Made by a program: the position numbers and the translations under genes. This document shows, in pieces, positions 41,994 through 50,339 of a stretch of 64,000 nucleotides of DNA. The DNA comes from JAYPUA01 sp038133845 (lineage in GTDB: Bacteria; SAR324; NAC60-12). Where the stretch lies: contig JAYPUA010000007.1 of the NCBI GenBank assembly GCA_038133845.1, positions 42,986 through 106,985 on the forward strand, given 5' to 3'. The notes beneath the pieces are model-generated. The model worked only from the letters and a program-made list of their open reading frames with translations. It was not told the DNA's origin and ran no database searches. How positions within the stretch are numbered: the first letter of the stretch is position 1; every line of letters starts with the position of its first letter.

Positions 41994-43616
41994 TTACATC
42001 TTGAAGGGCTTCTCGTAACGCTGCATGCGCTCGAGCACTTTCTCAAAGCGCAACTCGGTCACCACGGTCTCCTTGAAGAGGTTCGCAGAGAACGAGTAGA
42101 GCCAGTTCCGGGAGACCAGATAGACTGGGCCTTTCCAAAGCAGGTTCAGATTCTTGAGTGTCGGCTTGATCCAGTCCTTGCGCAGCCTGCGTCCGTCGTC
42201 ACGGTGAAAGAGCAGCAGCCCGCCGTCTTGGAAGTCGGTGTCGATGATGTAGACCCGAGGGCGGTGAAAATGCGTGAAGAAGTTGAGCATTTCCTCCTTG
42301 ACGGGCTCCGGGTCGAGCCAGACGTACTGCCGATCCTCCTTGACGATGCTGTCCGGAGAAAGGCGCAGTCGCTGAGCTTCCATGCGGTGAAAGCGGTTGA
42401 GGTGAAACTCGTGAATTAACTCCGGGGTCAGGAAACGCCGCAGGAACTCGTAGTCCGTCACCGTGCGGATCAGGTCCGCCATGTAGTGGATGGGTTCCTT
42501 GCCGGGAGTGCGTTTCCAGTTGTCCTTGGCCGACTGATCGGTCTCCTCGAAGTATTCCAGAGAGATCTTGCCCTCGGAGTAGAGTTGCTCAATGTGGTTC
42601 CAGAGGTTGAAGCCCAGGTGGTAGGGGTTGCGGGCGAAGTAGGGGCGCGGGTAGCAGACTCCGGAAAATACCCGGGCGTAGTCGATGATGCCCGAGACAG
42701 CCTTCTCCTTGAACAGCTCCAGCATGATCTTCTTCTCCCAGTACATCGCCCAGCCTTCGTTCATCACCTGAGTCCGGAGGATGAAATCGTGGGTGAAGTG
42801 CCGGGTGTAGAGGTAGTCTAGCATCGACTTTTCCGAGCGGCTGGTCGGAGCGTGGTTGCGCAGGAAGCCGAAGATGTCCTGACAGGGAGCCCGAAGCTTG
42901 TACCCTTTGCGGCTCAGGGTCTCCTGACGAAGCTTGGACTGCATCTCCTTCTGCCAGGCCTGATCCGGATCTTGCTGATGCAGCAAGGCGTCCATGGTCG
43001 AGGAGACCGGCATCAGCGCGGCGCTGGAGCGCTCCTCAGAGACGTAGGTATCGGTCTCTTGTTTCAAGACCGGGGATTCAGTGTCGACAGAGCGGGCCAG
43101 GTTGTACTGCGAGTGCGGGGCAATCAGAGGCAGGAGCGACTCGCAGGCGTTCCAGTACTGCGAGTAGTAGACCTCGCCCATCTGCTGCCGGGCCAACTCC
43201 ACCTTTTTCACCAGATGCATGATGAACTCGGTCCGATCTCGGGTGGAATCCCGGAGCACATTCAATTCCGAGAATTCGCAGTGCCCCACGACGTGAGCCA
43301 TCACCGAGGCCTGCATCATCGGCGAGTTGGTGTGGTTGAGGTAGGCGTAGGAGGGGTTTCCGGTTTGGACGACCTCATAGTAGATCGCGGACTCCTGGCC
43401 GGCCTCGACCCGGTGCTTGCGTCCCACCATGCGCTTGCCTTCCCAGATGTTGACCGGAGAGGTGGGATAGACCCCCTTTTCCAGCAAGGACATGAACTCC
43501 GTACTGTCCAGAACGAAGAAGCGCATCTCCGGGAGGGTGCGCCGGAAGGTGTTTGCGTGGTGCAGAACACGCTCTTCCAGAAACGCCAACTCAGGGTCTT
43601 GATGCACACTGCGCAT
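41994..43616 (-). CDS. SpoVR-family protein (YcgB)
   Basis: The 540 residues show SpoVR features: VEAGQESAIYYEVVQTGNPSY-like N-terminal blocks, LNHTNSPMMQASVMAHVVGH, the FLRNHAPTSRSEKSMLDYL segment, FILRTQVMNEGWAMYWEKK, and RNPYHLGFNLWNHIE. SpoVR is needed for spore cortex in Bacillus but in non-sporing Gram-negatives is a general stress protein working with PrkA and YeaH, recently linked to peptidoglycan or starvation response. The mechanism is unsettled. It lies two bases after the yeaH stop and 62 bases before prkA. Confidence 0.92.
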   Translation of the reverse strand: MRSVHQDPELAFLEERVLHHANTFRRTLPEMRFFVLDSTEFMSLLEKGVYPTSPVNIWEGKRMVGRKHRVEAGQESAIYYEVVQTGNPSYAYLNHTNSPMMQASVMAHVVGHCEFSELNVLRDSTRDRTEFIMHLVKKVELARQQMGEVYYSQYWNACESLLPLIAPHSQYNLARSVDTESPVLKQETDTYVSEERSSAALMPVSSTMDALLHQQDPDQAWQKEMQSKLRQETLSRKGYKLRAPCQDIFGFLRNHAPTSRSEKSMLDYLYTRHFTHDFILRTQVMNEGWAMYWEKKIMLELFKEKAVSGIIDYARVFSGVCYPRPYFARNPYHLGFNLWNHIEQLYSEGKISLEYFEETDQSAKDNWKRTPGKEPIHYMADLIRTVTDYEFLRRFLTPELIHEFHLNRFHRMEAQRLRLSPDSIVKEDRQYVWLDPEPVKEEMLNFFTHFHRPRVYIIDTDFQDGGLLLFHRDDGRRLRKDWIKPTLKNLNLLWKGPVYLVSRNWLYSFSANLFKETVVTELRFEKVLERMQRYEKPFKM

Positions 43617-43618
43617 GT

Positions 43619-44686
43619 CTACCTTTCCGAGAACAGGGTCTTGATGACCTCGATGGCCTCCAAACGGTCATTGAGCTCTCCCAGCCGGATGATTGAGTCC
43701 CGATGGAACTGGGTTGCCACCTGACGGTTAAGCAGGCTCAGGCGTCCGGGCTGGACCTCCACGATGCCGATGCGGTTGAAGATCGGACGCATCTGACCTT
43801 CCAGCAACTCGACGATCTCCTTGGCGTCCTCGTCGAACAACTCTCCGTCTCCGAAGTAGAAAGCGTAGAAGTTGGTGGTGTTGGGGTCGTACTCGTTCGT
43901 GGCGACCTGTTGCACCAGGTGATACACCGGAGCGGCCAGCGTCCCTCCGGCATTTCCCACCCGATAGAAGTCTTCCTCCTGCACCTCATGAGCGTCGGCG
44001 TCGTGGACGAAAAAGCGGTGCTCCACGTTCTTGGCCCCGTAGTTGAAGTCGATCCAGTGCTGAATGAAGCCCACCAGCCGCTTCTCCAGCTTCAACCGCT
44101 CCCCGTAGGTCGAGAAGGAGATGTCGCCCATGTAGAACACGACGGCCTTGAACTTTGGCTTCTCAACGCGCTCCGGGACCTTGTAGCGTCGATCCCGGCG
44201 GTGGATGTGGACCTCGTGACGGCCCTCCTCCGGACGGTACACGCGCATCCCGATGCTGGTCTTCAGCGCCCGCTTGAACGTCCGCTTCTTGTCCAGCACC
44301 GTCCCTACCGGAGCGAAGGTCTTGAACTCGTGGGTCACCTCCTTGATCTTGCCACGTCCTTGTTTCCGCAGGTGGGGCAGGCGCAGCGAGCGGGCAATGC
44401 GCTCCATCAGGAACTCGAACGGGACGTTGAAGCGGATCTTGCCGCCGTCTCGTCCGGGACCGGCCCCTGCGGCTCCTCCGCCCTCCGACTCGTCTCCGTA
44501 GGTGAAGGTCGGAGCGACGATGTCGTCAATCTCCACGATCACCTCGCTTCCTCGGTCTCCGACAGAGGTCAGGTCGCCTTCGGTGAGGATCGAGTCCACC
44601 AGGTTCTCCAGTTGGTCCTCGATGAACTCATTGAACGCCCCTTCCGACTCGTTGGAGGAGATGTTGTCTGTGTCGAGCAGTGGCAT
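43619..44686 (-). CDS. yeaH: YeaH/YhbH-family (DUF444) VWA-like protein
   Basis: The 355 residues have an acidic N terminus, a Gly-rich patch near residue 70-82, a basic middle (RRDRRYKVPERVEKPKFKAV) and a VWA-like domain with the metal-site pattern D-x-S-x-S in MGDISFSTYG. The partner of PrkA and SpoVR in many bacteria, it may be a PrkA substrate or adaptor. HRFFVHDADAHEVQEEDFYR and GGTLAAPVYHLV are typical of the family. It is second in the leftward operon, behind a secreted protein gene. Confidence 0.9.
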   Translation of the reverse strand: MPLLDTDNISSNESEGAFNEFIEDQLENLVDSILTEGDLTSVGDRGSEVIVEIDDIVAPTFTYGDESEGGGAAGAGPGRDGGKIRFNVPFEFLMERIARSLRLPHLRKQGRGKIKEVTHEFKTFAPVGTVLDKKRTFKRALKTSIGMRVYRPEEGRHEVHIHRRDRRYKVPERVEKPKFKAVVFYMGDISFSTYGERLKLEKRLVGFIQHWIDFNYGAKNVEHRFFVHDADAHEVQEEDFYRVGNAGGTLAAPVYHLVQQVATNEYDPNTTNFYAFYFGDGELFDEDAKEIVELLEGQMRPIFNRIGIVEVQPGRLSLLNRQVATQFHRDSIIRLGELNDRLEAIEVIKTLFSER

Positions 44687-44707
44687 GGTGCTGGGCTCGG
44701 GAGTTGC

Positions 44708-45421
44708 TTATTTGAGAAGCTGAATTTTTTGAATGAAGGCCTTGGCGTGCCGCCCGTTGCTCTTTTCGGTTTTTTGCACATCAATCTCGATGGTCAGGCC
44801 GCTGATTGCCGGCATGGCCTTTCCGAACTCCTGCTTGAAGAGTTCCGGGAGGTTGACATCGGTGACCAGGGTCTTTCCGGTACTGCCATCGCAGGGGATG
44901 CAGAAGTAGCGACCGCCCTTCTGCCAGTAGTTCCCGTAGTAGGCTTGCCCGGGGCGCTCCTTCTCTCCCAGGAAGAAGCTCATGAAGTAGGGCAGGTTGG
45001 GGACAAAGGTGCTCCCGCTGTCGATCTTGTCCTCGCCAAAGAAGACCATCAAAGAGATCGGTTCCCGGGTGTTGCGGGTCTTGTCCTTGGGACCGCTCCA
45101 GTCGGCTCCCGCTGGGTACTGGTCCACCCCCCACTCGATGCGCAGGCGCTGCACTCCGGAGAGCTGATCGCCTCCCTCGAGCTGTCTGACGATCACTCCC
45201 AACTCATCGTCCTTTGGCTCCACCACGAAGCGGCCGCCCTCAAAGCGCGGGTTCATGTCTCCAATGTCTTCCTTGAACTCCCAGCCTTGGGACTTGAACC
45301 AGGATTCGGCCTTCCCGGAAGCCTTGGAGAAGTCGATCTCGTAGACCGTTTGCGCTGAAAGCACCCCGGAAGCGAGGAAGAGGGAACACGCGAAGGAGAA
45401 GAGGCGTTTTTTCAGATTCAT
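44708..45421 (-). CDS. Secreted protein, DUF3047-like, at the head of the yeaH-spoVR-prkA operon
   Basis: The 237 residues begin with a signal peptide (MNLKKRLFSFACSLFLASGVLSAQ). The rest is beta-rich: LRIEWGVDQYPAGADW, a segment ISLMVFFGEDKI, and two short regions with Cys-Ile-Pro-Cys (YFCIPCDG). The W-x-V/D-x-x-P-x-G-A-D and V-F-F-G pattern resembles DUF3047 proteins; the likeness is modest. It starts the operon 21 bases before yeaH, so an exported factor appears tied to this otherwise cytosolic stress module. Confidence 0.5.
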   Translation of the reverse strand: MNLKKRLFSFACSLFLASGVLSAQTVYEIDFSKASGKAESWFKSQGWEFKEDIGDMNPRFEGGRFVVEPKDDELGVIVRQLEGGDQLSGVQRLRIEWGVDQYPAGADWSGPKDKTRNTREPISLMVFFGEDKIDSGSTFVPNLPYFMSFFLGEKERPGQAYYGNYWQKGGRYFCIPCDGSTGKTLVTDVNLPELFKQEFGKAMPAISGLTIEIDVQKTEKSNGRHAKAFIQKIQLLK

Positions 45422-45566
45422 GGCTGTGTTGCAGGGAAGGATTTGGGGATGGGCTCAGGGCCTGTTGATGTCTAACACGGTAGCGCATCATTTCTCATGC
45501 AGGCAAGCAAAATTCAGGCAACTCCAGGCAGAGCTACGGAGAGCAAATCCGGAGATGGAAACCGCG

Positions 45567-45595
45567 TTGCGCCTCTCCCGGAGAGCAAGTACACT
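45567..45595 (+). promoter_or_regulatory. Promoter candidate for ribBA
   Basis: TTGCGC, 17 bases, TACACT, with a likely start near 45602 and a leader of about 27 bases before the ATG at 45629. This supports the shorter ribBA reading. I found no FMN-riboswitch pattern in the 207-base gap. Confidence 0.45.
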
Positions 45596-45628
45596 GTCTG
45601 TTTTTACGCAACATTGGTGGAGACTCAG

Positions 45629-46843
45629 ATGGAAGAGCAAGAGCCTCGCTTTGACTCGGTTGAGGAAGCGATTGAGGCGATCCGCAACGGAGAGATGGTC
45701 CTGGTGGTGGACGATGAGGATCGGGAGAACGAGGGGGACCTGATCTGTGCGGCAGAGAAGATTACCCCGGAGGTCATCAACTTCATGGCCAAGCACGCCC
45801 GGGGGTTGATCTGCATGCCGATCGATGCCGATCGATGCCGCATGCTCAACCTGCCCCTGATGGTCCCGAACAACACCTCTGGACACGGCACCAACTTCAC
45901 CGTTTCCATCGAGGCCTCCACCGGGGTCTCCACCGGAATCTCCGCGGCAGACCGGGCACGCACGGTTCAGGTGGCGATGATGGACGAGGCGCGCGCCGGG
46001 GACTTGCGTCGTCCCGGACACATCTTTCCGCTTCTTGCTCAGGAGGGAGGCGTGCTCAAGCGGGCAGGACACACGGAGGCGGCGATCGACCTCTCTCGCC
46101 TGGCTGGGCTGCGTCCCGGAGGAGTGATCTGCGAGGTGATGAACGACGACGGCTCCATGGCCCGCTACCCCGAGTTGCGGAAGTTTGCCGATGTTCACGG
46201 GCTGAAGCTGATCACCATTGCGGCGCTCATTCATTATCGCAAGCGCACAGAGACCCTGGTGGAGCGCATCGCCGAGGCCTCGCTCCCGACCCAGTGGGGG
46301 GACTTTCAGGTGATTGGCTTTCGCAGCCGCCTGGATGAGAGCGATTATGTTGCCTTGGTCAAGGGCTCTTGGGAGCCTGATGAGCCGATCCTGGTCCGGG
46401 TCCACTCGGAGTGTTTGACCGGAGATGTCTTTGGCTCCTTCCGCTGTGACTGTGGCCCGCAGCTTCACGCCGCCATGGAATTGGTGGAGCAGGAAGGCCG
46501 AGGGGTGATTCTCTACCTGCCGCAGGAAGGCCGGGGCATTGGGCTGATGAACAAGTTGAGAGCCTACCGCCTGCAGGAAGACGGTGTGGACACCGTGGAA
46601 GCCAACCGGCAGCTGGGGTTCAAGCCGGACTTGCGAGACTATGGTCTGGGCGCCCAGATGCTGTACCTTCTGGGCATTCGCCGGATGCGCCTGATGACCA
46701 ACAACCCCCGAAAGATCGTGGGAATTCAGGGACACGGCCTGGAGGTCGTGGAGCGCGTGCCGCTACAAACGAAACTCCATCCGGGGAACGAGGCTTACCT
46801 GAAGGCGAAGCAAAGCAAGCTGGGACACCTGCTGACTTTCTGA
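45629..46843 (+). CDS. ribBA: Bifunctional 3,4-dihydroxy-2-butanone 4-phosphate synthase / GTP cyclohydrolase II
   Basis: Makes both precursors of riboflavin. The 404-residue N-to-C order is RibB then RibA. RibB is marked by DDEDRENEGDLI, MPIDADRCRMLNLP, SGHGTNFTVSIEA and RRPGHIFPL. RibA has the zinc cysteines in SECLTGDVFGSFRCDCGPQL and YLPQEGRGIGL. The start at ATG 45629 follows GGAG and matches the usual length; a longer frame back to 45497 would carry unrelated residues. No ribD, ribE or ribH is adjacent. A free nuoN follows after 169 bases. Confidence 0.96.
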   Translation: MEEQEPRFDSVEEAIEAIRNGEMVLVVDDEDRENEGDLICAAEKITPEVINFMAKHARGLICMPIDADRCRMLNLPLMVPNNTSGHGTNFTVSIEASTGVSTGISAADRARTVQVAMMDEARAGDLRRPGHIFPLLAQEGGVLKRAGHTEAAIDLSRLAGLRPGGVICEVMNDDGSMARYPELRKFADVHGLKLITIAALIHYRKRTETLVERIAEASLPTQWGDFQVIGFRSRLDESDYVALVKGSWEPDEPILVRVHSECLTGDVFGSFRCDCGPQLHAAMELVEQEGRGVILYLPQEGRGIGLMNKLRAYRLQEDGVDTVEANRQLGFKPDLRDYGLGAQMLYLLGIRRMRLMTNNPRKIVGIQGHGLEVVERVPLQTKLHPGNEAYLKAKQSKLGHLLTF

Positions 46844-47012
46844 AATGGCTTGATTGCTCCCGTGCCCTGTGACATTTTGTGCGCTTTGATCTTTTCCCGG
46901 AGCCGCGTTCCGGAAGGAGTCGCTTCTTCTCGTCGAGCTGAGGAGCCTGCTCCGGCCTTCCCGGTTTTCTGCAAGATCGCGCTCTTCTCCTGAACGCCTG
47001 AGGAGTTCCCGT

Positions 47013-48467
47013 ATGGAATTCATAACTGCCAAAGACCTCATTCCGCTCATTCCGGAAATCATTCTGTCCGTTGCTGCCCTGCTGGTGATGATGGTGGACC
47101 TGTTTGCTCCCAAAGAGCACCGGACCAACACCCTGGTCATTGCCACGCTGGGAGCATTTGCCTTGGCGCTGATTGCCGAGCTGCAGCTTTACGGGATGAA
47201 TGCCTCCGGGTTTTACGGGACCGTGGTTGCGGACGGATATTCGATCCTCTTCGAGTCCATCTACCTGGTAGTCGGCTGCCTCACGGTGCTGCTCTCCCGA
47301 CAGTACCTGGCAGATCAGCGCATGAACTACGGCGAATACTACGTGCTGTTGCTTTGCTCGGTGATCGGCATGATGTTCATGACCTCGAGCCTGGAACTGC
47401 TGGTGATCTTCATTGGCCTGGAGATCATGTCCATCTCCAGCTACATCCTGGTCGGCATGCGTCGCGGAGAGGCGCGCTCAAGCGAAGCGGCGCTCAAGTA
47501 TCTGCTGCTTGGGGCGTTCTCCACCGGGTTCCTGCTCTATGGGATCTCGCTGCTCTACGGAGCGACCGGAAGCACAGTGATCCCGGAGATCATCTACACG
47601 CTCAATCAGCCAGGAGGTGCCTCCAATCCGCTGGCCATCGTCGGCGTTTCTCTGATCATCATTTCCGTAGGCTTCAAGGTCGCAGTGGTGCCCTTCCACA
47701 TGTGGACTCCGGACGTGTACACGGGCGCTCCAACGCCGGTTACCGGGTTCATGTCGGCAGCAGCGAAGGCGGCAGGGTTTGCCATGCTGGTGAGAATTCT
47801 GCTGACCGGGGTTCCGCTGGAGGCCGAGCAGTGGAGCAACCTGCTCTGGATCATCTCGGTGCTCACGATGACGGTGGGAAACCTGATGGCACTGCAGCAG
47901 TCCAGCGTCAAGCGAATGCTGGCCTACTCCTCCATCGCGCACGCCGGATACGTGATGGTGGCTGTGACGGTGGGGACGTCCTCTGCGCTGAGTGGAATCC
48001 TGTTCTACTCCTGCGCCTACGCGATCATGGGGACCGGAGCCTTCGGCATCCTGACCATTCCGTGCAAGGGCAAGACTCCGGACACCTTTGAGGACCTGGC
48101 CGGCTATGCGAAGCAGCGCCCTTTCCTGGCGTTTTTGATGACCCTGTTCATGCTCTCCCTGATCGGCCTGCCCCTCACCGGAGGGTTTGTGGGCAAGCTG
48201 CAGATCTTCAGCGCGGCTCTGGAGGAAGGCTGGGTCTGGTTGACCATCATCGGGGTGCTCAACAGCGGCCTGTCGGTTTACTACTATCTGCGGGTGGTGG
48301 TCTATGTGTACATGCGGGAGTCTGAGGCCACCGAGGAGGCTCCGGAAGCACAGACCTCCGGGTTTGCCGTGGCAGGGCTGATTGGTTCGGCGATTGCGGT
48401 CCTTTACCTGGGCGTCTTCCCGGAAACCTTCCTGGAGTTGGCTGCGCTTTCCATCCGCGGGCTCTGA
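47013..48467 (+). CDS. nuoN: NADH-quinone oxidoreductase subunit N
   Basis: An antiporter-like membrane subunit of respiratory complex I that takes part in proton pumping. The 484 residues form about 14 spans, with the conserved Glu region MFMTSSLELLVIFIGLEIMSISSYILVG, the Lys-bearing HMWTPDVYTGAPTPVTGFM, the loop SVKRMLAYSSIAHAGY and LTGGFVGK. It follows GAGGAG. NuoN normally closes the nuoA-N operon; here nuoL and nuoM are not beside it and it is preceded by ribBA, so it is detached or the operon is broken up. Confidence 0.95.
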   Translation: MEFITAKDLIPLIPEIILSVAALLVMMVDLFAPKEHRTNTLVIATLGAFALALIAELQLYGMNASGFYGTVVADGYSILFESIYLVVGCLTVLLSRQYLADQRMNYGEYYVLLLCSVIGMMFMTSSLELLVIFIGLEIMSISSYILVGMRRGEARSSEAALKYLLLGAFSTGFLLYGISLLYGATGSTVIPEIIYTLNQPGGASNPLAIVGVSLIIISVGFKVAVVPFHMWTPDVYTGAPTPVTGFMSAAAKAAGFAMLVRILLTGVPLEAEQWSNLLWIISVLTMTVGNLMALQQSSVKRMLAYSSIAHAGYVMVAVTVGTSSALSGILFYSCAYAIMGTGAFGILTIPCKGKTPDTFEDLAGYAKQRPFLAFLMTLFMLSLIGLPLTGGFVGKLQIFSAALEEGWVWLTIIGVLNSGLSVYYYLRVVVYVYMRESEATEEAPEAQTSGFAVAGLIGSAIAVLYLGVFPETFLELAALSIRGL

Positions 48468-48529
48468 AGCCCGCCCGGGGCGCGTCCCCGGATCTCCCGC
48501 CAGACGTCACACTTATTGCATGGAGTCCT

Positions 48530-48913
48530 ATGCCGGAAGTGCGTCGGGGATTCAGTCTGATCGAGATGATGATTGTCGTGGCAATCATCGGCATACTCGC
48601 CACCTTGGCCTACCCCAGTCTGGAGGCCTACCTGTTGCGTACACGGCAATCGGAGGCCCAGACCACTCTCAGTGCAATCTACACGGCCCAGAAGATCCAC
48701 TACGCGACCCAGCAGGCCTATGCCACCACGCTGGACGCATTGGACGTGAAGATCGAGAGCGCGGCGGTGTACCTGTACACGCTCAGCAGCAGCGCCTCCG
48801 GATTTACGGCAACTGCCACGGCCAACCTGGACGACGACGCGGCCCTGGACACTTGGACCATCGATCAGGACAAGACTCTGCAGAATACGATCAATGACAT
48901 CACTTCCGAATAG
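48530..48913 (+). CDS. Type IV pilin-like prepilin
   Basis: The 127 residues carry a class III signal: after MPEVRRG comes FSLIEMMIVVAIIGILATLA, with cleavage between Gly7 and Phe8 and Glu at mature position 5. A long amphipathic helix (AYPSLEAYLLRTRQSEAQTTLSAI) and a short Ser/Ala/Thr-rich C-terminal part follow. Mature chain of about 120 residues is short for a major pilin and fits a minor pilin or a secretion pseudopilin. Its last 20 bases overlap the start of a lipoprotein gene, implying coupled translation. No prepilin peptidase or assembly ATPase is in the window. Confidence 0.85.
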   Translation: MPEVRRGFSLIEMMIVVAIIGILATLAYPSLEAYLLRTRQSEAQTTLSAIYTAQKIHYATQQAYATTLDALDVKIESAAVYLYTLSSSASGFTATATANLDDDAALDTWTIDQDKTLQNTINDITSE

Positions 48914-50327
48914 CCTGCTCAAGCTCCTTCTCGCAGCGGGGATCGCGCTGGTGAGTGCCGCGTGTTCTCCCACACGCCTGTACTACAGCACCCCTCCGGA
49001 ATCCTCCGCGCTGATTGGCGTGACCGGGGTCTACCTGGACCGCTTTACCGGGCAAAACGCGCTCCTCTTCCGAGAGATCCTGCGGCAGGAGGTTCATGAT
49101 GACTCCTACTTTGAGGTCGTTCCCGACATTCCGGATGCCGCGATCCAGAGCGTGGTGATGGTGGATGGACAGGTCAAGCTCTACTCGATCCGAGATGAGG
49201 AAGAGCGCCGTCGTGAAACCCAGGTGCTGCTCGCAGAGAGCCGCATCAAACAGCAGGAAAGCTCCGGGAATACGGTCACCAAGCAAGCCTTTGAGTTTGT
49301 GGAGACGCCGAAGCAAGAGCGCCTGATCCACCGGACGCTGGACCTGGAGCTGGAGTTGACCCTGCGACGTCCAGATGGGGTGCTGCTGGACGTGCAGCTG
49401 GAGAAGGTCAGCTTTCAGCAGACCTACCAGGGAAACGAGATGATTTTGCTGATTCCGGGAGCTGACGACGAGATGACCCGTCTTGGAAAGTTGGCCTTCC
49501 GCCGAGTCCTGCAGCGCCTGAGGCCAGTGGCCCGCAACCGCACCGTCGAGCTGGAGACCGGAAAGCATCCGGCTCCGTGGAGCCTGGGGTTCACGGAGAC
49601 GGACCATCCTCAGATCTCCCAAGGGGTGACCTACGCGGCAAATCACGAGAACGAGCGCGCGATCAAGCGCTGGAACTACTTCCTCTTTGAGCCTCAGGCG
49701 TACGAGAAAGACACCCGCTTTGCCTTTACCGACCAAGCCTATGTTCAGATCCGGGAGGCCAAGCTGCCTCCGGATGTTCTCAAGAACCTGCTGCGCCTCT
49801 ACAACCAGGAGTTCACCCAAGAGCAGGTAGACACGGCCCTGCTGCGTCAGATCTCTCGCAGGGATTTCATGATGTACGGCGGGATCATCAAGGCGCACAC
49901 GCGGGTCTCCAGCTCTTTGGAACCACAGAACCTGGCCGCGGCCCACTACAATCTGGGGGTGCTCCACGAAATGCGCCGAGAGTTGAAGCTGGCGGCCTAT
50001 CACTTCGCGCAGGCCAACGCATATCGCCCCAATGAAAAATACGCCCAAGCCTGGACGGACGTTCAGCACGCCATGGGAAACTACAATCCGCTGGACACAA
50101 TGATGGAGCGGACCATTGAGGCTGCTGGGAAGGCGCCGCCGCCGGAGGATGCCATGGTGCAGGCGGTTCGGCTGGAGGACCGCATCGCGCAGGCTACTGC
50201 GGTGCAGGCTCCGAAAGCCGAGGAGGAAGAGTTCCGCCTGGAGCCGGTGGAATTGCCGCTGCTGGACGAGACAACAGAGCGAACAGACATCAAACCCTCG
50301 GATGTCAAGCCGCTCGAACTGGACTGA
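48894..50327 (+). CDS. Lipoprotein with CsgG/LpoB-like N-terminal part and TPR-like middle
   Basis: The 477 residues begin MTSLPNSLLKLLLAAGIALVSAAC, with a lipobox Cys at residue 24. Residues 35-110 (VTGVYLDRFTGQNALLFREI, FEVVPDIPDAAIQSVVMVDG) follow the pattern of curlin-assembly CsgG/LpoB-like lipoproteins, but the likeness is only moderate. A helical-repeat region around 340-395 (AAHYNLGVLHEMRRELKLAAY) suggests one or two TPR units, and the last 80 residues are acidic and disordered. The start overlaps the pilin gene. It is followed by the FlgT-N-like protein; the two probably act in the envelope. Confidence 0.55.
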   Translation: MTSLPNSLLKLLLAAGIALVSAACSPTRLYYSTPPESSALIGVTGVYLDRFTGQNALLFREILRQEVHDDSYFEVVPDIPDAAIQSVVMVDGQVKLYSIRDEEERRRETQVLLAESRIKQQESSGNTVTKQAFEFVETPKQERLIHRTLDLELELTLRRPDGVLLDVQLEKVSFQQTYQGNEMILLIPGADDEMTRLGKLAFRRVLQRLRPVARNRTVELETGKHPAPWSLGFTETDHPQISQGVTYAANHENERAIKRWNYFLFEPQAYEKDTRFAFTDQAYVQIREAKLPPDVLKNLLRLYNQEFTQEQVDTALLRQISRRDFMMYGGIIKAHTRVSSSLEPQNLAAAHYNLGVLHEMRRELKLAAYHFAQANAYRPNEKYAQAWTDVQHAMGNYNPLDTMMERTIEAAGKAPPPEDAMVQAVRLEDRIAQATAVQAPKAEEEEFRLEPVELPLLDETTERTDIKPSDVKPLELD

Positions 50328-50339
50328 TTGAAGGACTTT

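Noticed and set aside
40480..45358. Long plus-strand open frames of about 290 to 550 codons opposite prkA, spoVR and yeaH
   Set aside because: All three minus-strand genes are well recognised and the plus-strand frames read as repetitive Val/Leu/Asp/His text without start signals.
45422..45628. Possible FMN riboswitch before ribBA
   Set aside because: None of the conserved RFN blocks is visible, and a plain promoter 34 bases before the start leaves too short a leader.
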